Origin: LC029 sp036676475
GTDB lineage: Bacteria > Bacillota > Bacilli > Aneurinibacillales > RAOX-1
Length of the DNA stretch: 20,122 nt
Direction: 5' to 3'
Assembly (NCBI GenBank): GCA_036676475.1
Contig: JAKFCU010000075.1
Coordinates: 1 to 20,122, forward strand
Shown here: piece after piece, positions 14,400-20,122 of the stretch
Layout: each line of letters begins with the position of its first letter
How positions within the stretch are numbered: position 1 is the stretch's first letter
The notes under the pieces: model-generated
Databases searched by the model: none
What the model saw: only the letters and a program-made list of their open reading frames with translations
What the model was told of the DNA's origin: nothing
Position numbers and translations under genes: made by a program

Positions 14400-15368
14400 C
14401 TATTCCATGCGAATGCGAGGATCAACCGCGCTTAAGATGATATCGGACAACAGCGTTCCCAGTAAGGTGGCCAGCCCTGAAATCATCACGAGTGCTGTAA
14501 CAACACTATAGTCGCGTTGCATAATGGACTGCAGGAACATCTGTCCGATCCCCGGGTAGCTAAAGATCGATTCCAAAAAAATCGATCCGCCGATTAACCC
14601 CGTAATTTCATAACCCAGGAAGGCGGCAATAGGCAAAAAGGAGTTGCGCAAAATATGGCGCGAATAAATGCGAGATTCCGGTACTCCTTTTGCTCGTGCT
14701 GTTTTTACAAAATCCTTCATTTTCGTCTCTATGATTTCACTGCGCAAATATTGAATGATGCCCACAGTGCCAATCAGCGCACCGGACAAAGAGGGCAAAA
14801 CCAGATGATGGATTTTATCCACGTAATAATCCACTGTCCCAGTTTCCACTTGGATATCGACACTTCCCCCCGTAGGAAACCAGCCTAATGTAAACCCAAA
14901 CACAAATAGGAGCATTAAGGCGAATAGAAATAAGGGGGTAGCAAAGCTGACATAACTATACCCAACAACCCATTTATCTGCCCATGAATCGGTCCATCTC
15001 CCCGAAACGACACCTAGTGGTATGGCAATGAGATAGGTTAACACCAAAATACAAACGGATAACAAAATGGTGTTCCCTATTCTTCCGGCAAGCAAATCGG
15101 TCACGGGCTGCTGATGAACATAGGAGAGGCCGAGATCTCCGTGCAGCAATTGGTTGAGCCACCTGGTATATTGAACCGTAAGAGGATCGTTTAACCCTAG
15201 TTTCTCTCTTATTTCCGCCAAGGTTTGCGCATCCATTTTTGGATTGTTTGCCAATTGGCCGGTCAACGCGTCACCGGGCATGGCTTTTGCCAACATAAAG
15301 ACGAGAACGCTCAACAGAAATAATTGAGGGATCATGATGACCATTCTTCGCAGTATAAATTTCCACAT
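14400..15368 (-). CDS. oppB: Peptide ABC transporter permease, OppB type
   Basis: The 322-residue protein starts with a membrane segment (RRMVIMIPQLFLLSVLVFML) and has about six in total. It carries the N-terminal PGDAL and LGLNDPLTVQY landmarks of OppB/AppB permeases. The coupling loop DFVKTARAKGVPESRIYSRH shows the EAA-type pattern. GGAGGT lies 6 bases before the ATG. It pairs with oppC, whose start lies 13 bases past its stop, to form the membrane channel. Confidence 0.92.
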   Translation of the reverse strand: MWKFILRRMVIMIPQLFLLSVLVFMLAKAMPGDALTGQLANNPKMDAQTLAEIREKLGLNDPLTVQYTRWLNQLLHGDLGLSYVHQQPVTDLLAGRIGNTILLSVCILVLTYLIAIPLGVVSGRWTDSWADKWVVGYSYVSFATPLFLFALMLLFVFGFTLGWFPTGGSVDIQVETGTVDYYVDKIHHLVLPSLSGALIGTVGIIQYLRSEIIETKMKDFVKTARAKGVPESRIYSRHILRNSFLPIAAFLGYEITGLIGGSIFLESIFSYPGIGQMFLQSIMQRDYSVVTALVMISGLATLLGTLLSDIILSAVDPRIRME

Positions 15369-15384
15369 AGGTGGACCTCCTCTC

Positions 15385-16311
15385 TCACAGGATGGCAGCA
15401 GAGTGCGTTTGCGAAATCCGCTTTAACGGGTACGCTCTTCCCTCATCGTTAAAGTATTGATGGCGAGAATGCTCATATTCCTTTTCCATTTGCTGACGAA
15501 GTTTCATTTGTTCCTGCCGCTGCTGCGGATGAGGATTCGGGATGGCGGCAATCAGCCTTTTAGCATAAATATGCAGCGGGTTGTGAAAGATTTCATGGCT
15601 TGTTCCTTCTTCGACCAATTGACCGCGATACATAATGCCGATGCGATCACACATATGGCGGATCATGCCCAAGTCATGACTAATCAAAAGGTAAGTAAGC
15701 TGAAATTCTTGTTGAATTTCCTTCATAAAATTCAACACTTGGGCTTGTACAGACACATCCAAGGCGGATACGGGCTCATCCGCAATGATGATTTTCGGAT
15801 TCAGGGTAAGCGCCCGCGCAATCCCAATCCGCTGCCGCTGTCCGCCAGAAAACTCATGAGGGTATTGATACACCGCTTCCGGGTGCAGTCCTACTTTTTC
15901 CACGAAGTGCTGCACTGTTCTTCTTTCCTCTTGCGGCGACAGCCAGGAAAAATTCCGCAGCGGTTCGGCAATAATATCCAACACCCGTTTTCTTGGATTA
16001 AGCGAGGAATAGGGGTCCTGAAAAATCATTTGGATATCTCTCCGGTAAGGAGAAAATGCGCGGCGGGTTAGTTTCGTGAGCGCTGTTCCTTCCAAGAAAA
16101 TGTCCCCGGATGTTGGTTTGATTAACCCGATCATGGCCCGGCCCGTCGTGGTTTTCCCGCACCCGGATTCCCCCACTAATCCATAGGTTTCTCCCCGCTG
16201 CAATTCGAAACTGATGTCATCAACAGCCTTCACAACATCGACGGCTCGACGGAAAAAACCGCCGCGTACGGGATAATATACTTTTAGACATTTTACTTTA
16301 AGAAATGCCAT
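15385..16311 (-). CDS. oppF: Peptide ABC transporter ATP-binding protein, OppF type
   Basis: With the ATG at 16311 the protein has 308 residues. Landmarks in order are Walker A GESGCGKTTTGR (near 47-58), signature SGGQRQRIGIAR, Walker B IIIADEPVSALD, switch histidine in LLISHDLG, and a C-terminal oligopeptide-transporter extension with AAIPNPHP. The start overlaps the oppD stop by 14 bases and has GGAGAC 7 bases upstream, a typical coupled arrangement. The frame stays open upstream to 16602, but that part overlaps the oppD coding frame and is not used. Confidence 0.93.
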   Translation of the reverse strand: MAFLKVKCLKVYYPVRGGFFRRAVDVVKAVDDISFELQRGETYGLVGESGCGKTTTGRAMIGLIKPTSGDIFLEGTALTKLTRRAFSPYRRDIQMIFQDPYSSLNPRKRVLDIIAEPLRNFSWLSPQEERRTVQHFVEKVGLHPEAVYQYPHEFSGGQRQRIGIARALTLNPKIIIADEPVSALDVSVQAQVLNFMKEIQQEFQLTYLLISHDLGMIRHMCDRIGIMYRGQLVEEGTSHEIFHNPLHIYAKRLIAAIPNPHPQQRQEQMKLRQQMEKEYEHSRHQYFNDEGRAYPLKRISQTHSAAIL

Positions 16312-17314
16312 GTTTCTTGTCTCCCCTGTGCTCGTGCGGAAAGGTGAAATTTTTATAGCAAGTACAGCGAACCCAATGCCCCGGTTCCACTTCCCGCAAC
16401 ACCGGATTCTCCTCGTGTTCAGATTCATTGATCCAGTTGATTCGTGACCGGATTCGACAGCCTGTTCTTGATCTGTGTTGCAGCGGCGGAACCATCCCTT
16501 GAATGACATGCAGTTTTTCTCGCGGAGCTTGCAGAGATGGAATGGAATGGAGCAGAGAACGTGTATACGGATGCAAGGGATGGGCAAATAGCATATGGAC
16601 ATCAGCTATTTCCACAATCTCTCCTGCATACATCACCGCCACACGGTCAGCCATTTCCGCCACGACGCCTAAATCGTGGGTAATGAGCAGAATACCTGTG
16701 TTCATTTGTTGCTGTACTTCTTGTAATAAACTCATGATTTGCGCTTGAATGGTAACGTCCAGCGCTGAAGTAGGCTCATCGGCAAGGAGGAGAACCGGCT
16801 CACAAGCTATGGCCATGGAGATTAGAATTCGCTGCCTCATCCCGCCGGACAGTTCATGCGGATACCGGTCATAGGTCTGGTTTGGATCAGGAATCCCTAC
16901 TCGCTTTAGTAATTCTAAAGTCCGTTGGCGTTTTTCTAAAGAAGAAAGCTTTGTGTGATAGTCCATGCCTTCTTCAATTTGCCTTCCTACCGTCATCAAC
17001 GGATTAAGAGCGGTAAGCGGATCTTGAAAAACCATACCGATATCTTTTCCGCGAAATTCATTGCGTTCATTGGAAGATAATGACAAAATGTTTTTTCCTT
17101 TGAATAATATGCTCCCCTCTAATTTCGTTCTTTCAGGCGCATGCAGTCCGATAATAGAAAGAGCTAATGCGCTTTTTCCACATCCTGACTCTCCGACGAT
17201 GGCAAGCACTTCATTTTGATGTATGGTTAACGAAACACCATCAACAGCAGCATAATGTTCATCCCGGATGCGGAAAGAAACCCGCAAATTTTCGATTTGT
17301 AAAACCGGTTGCAT
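16298..17314 (-). CDS. oppD: Peptide ABC transporter ATP-binding protein, OppD type
   Basis: With the ATG at 17314 the protein has 338 residues; an in-frame TTG at 17356 lacks a ribosome site. Landmarks are Walker A GESGCGKSAL (41-50), signature LSGGMRQRILISMA, Walker B VLLLADEPTSALD and switch His in LLITHDLG. The C-terminal domain departs from the norm. OppD proteins usually carry a cysteine motif of the form GCRFxxRCPxxxxxxC; here it reads GCRIRSRINWINESE. The first cysteine remains but the next two are absent, while EVEPGHWV and a late CTC are kept. If those cysteines bind a cluster in other OppD proteins, this one cannot do so in the same way. Confidence 0.92.
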   Translation of the reverse strand: MQPVLQIENLRVSFRIRDEHYAAVDGVSLTIHQNEVLAIVGESGCGKSALALSIIGLHAPERTKLEGSILFKGKNILSLSSNERNEFRGKDIGMVFQDPLTALNPLMTVGRQIEEGMDYHTKLSSLEKRQRTLELLKRVGIPDPNQTYDRYPHELSGGMRQRILISMAIACEPVLLLADEPTSALDVTIQAQIMSLLQEVQQQMNTGILLITHDLGVVAEMADRVAVMYAGEIVEIADVHMLFAHPLHPYTRSLLHSIPSLQAPREKLHVIQGMVPPLQHRSRTGCRIRSRINWINESEHEENPVLREVEPGHWVRCTCYKNFTFPHEHRGDKKHGIS

Positions 17315-17386
17315 GGACAATTCATCACCTTCATCTGTGAAAACTTTTATTTGCAATCTTTTATTTATTTAATTCCATTCCTATCG

Positions 17387-17890
17387 TTAAACGGGGGGAG
17401 CCTCCATCCCATAAGCACTCCACTCTTCACGGGAAGGTCCATAAATACCGGGGACTTGTAGACCGGCCTGCCGCATAAGTACCGTCATTTGGCCGCGATG
17501 ATGGATTTGGTGATGGATCAGAACCGTCAAGGTCGTCCCAATGGTCCAAGTCTCTCCATACATTTCACGCGCTTCCAACAACGTTTCATCTGTCCATTGC
17601 TTTTCCACTGCTTCCATTAAATTGGAGCTCGCTAGACGATACCCATGGGCAATGTCCTTCGCTGTACTAGGAACCGGTGCATCATGATTGATACTGTCTA
17701 ATACCAAGCCGGTTCTTTCCAATAATTCCGGAATCGTTGTAACGAGATGCCAGGCAATGCGTCCCAAGGTGCGGTCCTTGTCGGATACCGCTTGTCCGAG
17801 TGATTGATCCGTAAGAGCGTCAAGAATTCGCCCTGTCGCTTCAGACTCATTTTTCCATGTTTGATAAAAATTAGCTATAGTTGCAAACAT
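17387..17890 (-). CDS. DinB-family metal-binding four-helix protein
   Basis: With the ATG at 17890 the protein has 167 residues; AGGGGG lies 7 bases upstream. The extra 15 codons back to 17935 have no ribosome site. The three metal-binding histidines of the family are visible: His48 in RIAWHLV and His127 and His131 in the HHQIHHRGQM motif. Members are often thiol-dependent transferases or of unknown function, and none is specified here. It lies 72 bases before oppD on the same strand with no terminator between, so it may be co-transcribed with the importer, but a functional link is not evident. Confidence 0.85.
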   Translation of the reverse strand: MFATIANFYQTWKNESEATGRILDALTDQSLGQAVSDKDRTLGRIAWHLVTTIPELLERTGLVLDSINHDAPVPSTAKDIAHGYRLASSNLMEAVEKQWTDETLLEAREMYGETWTIGTTLTVLIHHQIHHRGQMTVLMRQAGLQVPGIYGPSREEWSAYGMEAPPV

Positions 17891-17935
17891 CAGCCAACCC
17901 CCTAATATTGGAATTTTACTCCATAATACATTCAA

Positions 17936-18109
17936 CGAAAAACAGAATAATCCTGTTCATAATGATCAAAGAGGTCGTTGTTTTTTCAGCGGTGTGTGAG
18001 ATGGATTGATCCTATGATGGTAGGGTTGAAAAAATATGGCTCTCTAGATAAAAAATCGGAACAAACTGTACTATATAAACAACAGTTCGCGACGAAGAAC
18101 CAATTCAAA
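17936..18109. other. Spacer between DinB-like and NDH-like genes
   Basis: It probably holds the promoter of the DinB-opp unit, though no convincing box pair was found. A six-pair inverted repeat AACTGT/ACAGTT at 18064-18087 is followed on the minus strand by a T run about 8 bases later. That could be a weak terminator for the flavoprotein gene. Confidence 0.3.
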
Positions 18110-18160
18110 CATTATTTTAGCAGACTTGCCGAATCCCATGTGAATTTCCTCATTCGCCAA
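18110..18160. repeat. 51-bp inverted repeat, left arm
   Basis: This is the 3' end of the flavoprotein gene. The same sequence in opposite orientation lies at 19619-19670, with two mismatches. Confidence 0.88.
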
Positions 18161-19296
18161 CCCAGTTTTCCAGATAAAATAATATCTATCCCCCATAGAC
18201 GCGTCCATACCATACCATGCTCCGGACCTAAGCCAAAGCAGAAAAAGTCAATAAACCCCTTATGCGCGGGCGCCGGACGCCCTGCAAGATCCGCCGACAG
18301 AATCTTTGCAAGCCTTGCCGCTTGAGCGGTCGCTTCCTTACACGTCTTCCCGTCCGCCCGTCCGCTAGTCGGGTCTACGATTCGCGCGCAGTCGCCGATA
18401 CTGTATACACCCTGTGCACCCTGAACCCGGTAGCTTTCATCTACAATCACGTAGCCTACCGAAGTGACCGGTATCCCGATGCTTCGCAGCATTGGATTGG
18501 GTAAAAGCCCCAGCGTCCAGACACATAGACCTACGGACATCGTTTCACCGCTAGATAAGGTTAGCATCCCCTCATTCTCCTGTAATACTTTGCTCCTATG
18601 CAAGACGGTTACTCCACAAGCTTCAAGTGAGCGTTCCAGTTTATGACCCACCTTGGCCGGGCCATCCGGGAAAAGCCTCTTGTTCATGTTAAATAGGTTG
18701 ATCTTCACAGCACCCTGGTCAAGTCCCCATTTCTGTGCATCTTCACGAACGAAATGAGCTAGTTCGGCAGATGTTTCGATGCCGCTTATGCCTGCTCCCG
18801 CAACGGCAATCGTCATTAATCGCTGACGCTCTTTTGCGTTTGTTTCCTTTACGGCTTTCTTTAAATTCGCTCGCCACACCTCTCGGATCCTCTGCGCGGC
18901 GTCCAAGCTCGCTAATGCCATCCCCCCCTGAGCAGGTTCGGGTTGCCGCACGACGCTTCCTATCGCCAAAACGAGACGGTCATAGTTCAAAGAATTCTCA
19001 TTTCCTTCGGTATCCTGATAAAGTACCCTTCTTTCCTCTGATTCAATTTTCGTAACGGTAGCTTGAATAAATTCAACCCCCTCGGAAAACAACCTTGTTA
19101 GAGGGACCGTAATATCTTCGTTTCTGGCCGCGGGCTTAAAAAGCAATACTTTGCGTATATGATAGGGGTTCTTGTCGATTAGAATAAGTCGAAGCGTTCG
19201 TTTGCTTGCTTCACTCTTAAATGTTTTTCGAATCGCTTTAAGAGCATTAATGCCTGCATATCCTCCGCCAATAACGATGAACGTCAATTCTTTCAT
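18112..19296 (-). CDS. NDH-2-like NAD(P)/FAD-dependent oxidoreductase
   Basis: The 394-residue flavoprotein has three landmarks of the pyridine nucleotide-disulfide oxidoreductase fold as found in type II NADH dehydrogenases. The first is the FAD-binding VIGGGYAG at residues 8-15. The second is the NAD(P)-binding VAGAGISGIETSAEL in the middle. The third is the second FAD contact GVYSIGDCA near residue 300. A membrane-facing C-terminal helix region follows. It probably oxidises NAD(P)H with a quinone or other acceptor. The ATG at 19296 has AAGGAG 8 bases upstream, while the GTG at 19305 touches that site. The ECF41-like promoter upstream and the adjacent ECF gene suggest it is that sigma factor's target. 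The electron acceptor is not evident. Confidence 0.88.
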   Translation of the reverse strand: MKELTFIVIGGGYAGINALKAIRKTFKSEASKRTLRLILIDKNPYHIRKVLLFKPAARNEDITVPLTRLFSEGVEFIQATVTKIESEERRVLYQDTEGNENSLNYDRLVLAIGSVVRQPEPAQGGMALASLDAAQRIREVWRANLKKAVKETNAKERQRLMTIAVAGAGISGIETSAELAHFVREDAQKWGLDQGAVKINLFNMNKRLFPDGPAKVGHKLERSLEACGVTVLHRSKVLQENEGMLTLSSGETMSVGLCVWTLGLLPNPMLRSIGIPVTSVGYVIVDESYRVQGAQGVYSIGDCARIVDPTSGRADGKTCKEATAQAARLAKILSADLAGRPAPAHKGFIDFFCFGLGPEHGMVWTRLWGIDIILSGKLGWRMRKFTWDSASLLK

Positions 19297-19305
19297 TGCA
19301 ACCAC

Positions 19306-19618
19306 TCCTTATTTCGTTTGCATATAAAACGAGATAAGGGGTCGTTTTGTGACAACGTTCCTTTGACAAGGTAGAGAACCTCCTGCAGCTTGACCCTCAG
19401 GAGGGGGTGCCGGACAAGGGACGAGGCAAGGCAAGGGTAAAGCTGTGAGTCCTATCCTCCAGGATCCCTTTATTTAGAATAGATAGAGGCTGCTCCATCT
19501 CCTGATTATTCGGGGATGGAACTGTAATTGGTATATATCCCAATTCCACCTTATCTGCAACACCCGTACATCTCGCAGGGATGGATCCATCGTATTACAT
19601 GCTTTTTCAGTGATGTTG
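19306..19618. other. Region between flavoprotein and sigma genes
   Basis: Apart from the promoter at 19328-19354 it contains several inverted repeats: CCTCCTG/CAGGAGG around 19378-19403, CCATCTCC/GGGATGG near 19495-19520, and AATTGG/CCAATT near 19527-19545. No gene is supported. Under the inversion model this is the former upstream region of the flavoprotein gene. Confidence 0.4.
19328..19354 (-). promoter_or_regulatory. ECF41-type promoter of the flavoprotein gene
   Basis: On the minus strand TGTCACA (19354-19348), exactly 16 bases, then CGTT (19331-19328) matches the published ECF41 pattern TGTCACA, 16 bases, CGTC with one difference. The mRNA would start about 20 bases before the ATG at 19296. 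Confidence 0.65.
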
Positions 19619-19672
19619 TTGGCGAATGAGGAAATTCACATGAGATTAGGCAAGTCTGCTAAAATAATGTAA
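19619..19672 (+). pseudogene. 3'-end remnant of an NDH-like gene, right inverted-repeat arm
   Basis: Read on the plus strand the piece corresponds to the last 17 codons of the flavoprotein gene (WRMRKFT-WDSASLLK). Two substitutions turn TGG and TCG into stops. It ends 18 bases before the sigma gene. Sequence just upstream (19580-19618) may be a more decayed continuation. Confidence 0.75.
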
Positions 19673-19690
19673 TAGAGGATTACTATAAGG

Positions 19691-20122
19691 ATGGAAGTGG
19701 CAAATATGCAAGAGTTATATGAGCAGTATAAAGGGCTTCTGTTTACGCTTGCCTATCAACTGACCGGGTCAGCCTCCGATGCAGAGGATGTTGTGCAGGA
19801 CGTATTCCTGAAGGTATATGACGTAAAGCCGGAACGTTTGGTTAAACCGAAAGCATATCTGTGCAAAATGGTGACCAATCGCTGTCGGGATTTACTCAAA
19901 TCGGCACGTAAGCGACGGGAACAGTATTTCGGAGAATGGCTTCCCGAGCCCATCCTTACTTCGAAAGATGAATCGTTTGAATTGGTTGTTCGTAGCGAAC
20001 TGTTGTCTTACGCTATGCTCGTACTGCTCGAAAGGCTGTCCCCTACGGAACGGTCGGTGTTCGTGCTTCGTGAGGCACTCGGCTTTGAATATCCTGATAT
20101 TGCCAACCTTGTTGGCAAAAGC
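19691..20122 (+). CDS. ECF sigma factor (SigJ/ECF41-like), cut by window end
   Basis: The 144 visible codons cover the sigma core. Region 2 has QYKGLLFTLAYQLTGSASDA, then EDVVQDVFLKVYD and KAYLCKMVTNRCRDLLKSA. Region 4 begins with RLSPTERSVFVLREALGFEY and PDIANLVGKS. It should direct RNA polymerase to a small set of promoters. ECF41 members carry a SnoaL-like C-terminal extension instead of a separate anti-sigma factor; that part lies beyond the window. The assignment to ECF41 rests on the TGLA/LSP-type wording of regions 2 and 4 and on the promoter of its neighbour. Start: ATG 19691 with GAGG 12 bases upstream; ATG 19706 with GGAAG closer is an alternative. Confidence 0.85.
   Translation, partial: MEVANMQELYEQYKGLLFTLAYQLTGSASDAEDVVQDVFLKVYDVKPERLVKPKAYLCKMVTNRCRDLLKSARKRREQYFGEWLPEPILTSKDESFELVVRSELLSYAMLVLLERLSPTERSVFVLREALGFEYPDIANLVGKS

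Noticed and set aside
15457..16071. Plus-strand 204-codon ORF inside oppF
   Set aside because: It is antisense to a complete ABC ATPase and reflects its codon pattern.
17978..18325. Plus-strand 115-codon ORF
   Set aside because: Its second half is antisense to the flavoprotein gene and its first half shows no domain or ribosome site.
19355..19440. MerR-type operator or promoter around TTGACA and TTGACC
   Set aside because: The -35-like boxes have no -10 at 17-20 bases, and the CCTCCTG/CAGGAGG dyad is not placed between such boxes.

Overview
The window looks like an accessory stretch of an endospore-forming Firmicute of the Bacillales (Bacillus, Brevibacillus or a relative). The evidence is AT-rich DNA, strong AGGAGG-type ribosome sites with many GTG/TTG starts, an NTTRR-F1-like domain protein, DUF1036-like and PhnB-like genes, an app/opp-type peptide importer, and promoter-like sites resembling sporulation sigma factor sites. 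No tRNA, rRNA or CRISPR array was seen.

Left part (1-6420). An NTTRR-F1-like gene ends in an imperfect 67-bp tandem copy of its own 3' end and a strong terminator. It is followed by a decayed IS110-family element: a structured leader that is a candidate bridge RNA, and a transposase with three frameshifts and no C-terminus. The element runs into a duplicated module of about 1.45 kb. Each module copy holds a trypsin-fold peptidase gene without a signal peptide, plus long conserved 5' and 3' flanks. The two copies are direct repeats on either side of a two-domain PhnB/VOC-like gene. All these peptidase and VOC genes are on the minus strand.

Middle part (6420-11675). On the plus strand lie a secreted amidase and, in the same unit, a small secreted TIMP/netrin-like protein whose mature form would begin Cys-Thr-Cys. 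They end at a bidirectional terminator facing a short minus-strand protein with a Gly/Pro/Ala tail. Next come a third, more divergent copy of the peptidase and a DUF1036-like protein with a Lys-rich tail of 17-residue repeats and a sigma-K-like promoter. The set looks like lineage-specific sporulation or spore-surface genes, but that is inference.

Right part (11676-20122). A compact minus-strand operon encodes a peptide ABC importer in the order DinB-like gene, oppD, oppF, oppB, oppC, oppA. It is followed by an NDH-2-like flavoprotein gene on the minus strand and the first 144 codons of an ECF sigma factor gene on the plus strand. The flavoprotein gene has an upstream sequence matching the ECF41-type promoter (TGTCACA, 16 bp, CGTT). 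A 51-bp copy of its 3' end lies in inverted orientation directly before the sigma gene. The simplest reading is an in-place inversion of a gene once co-directional with its sigma factor.
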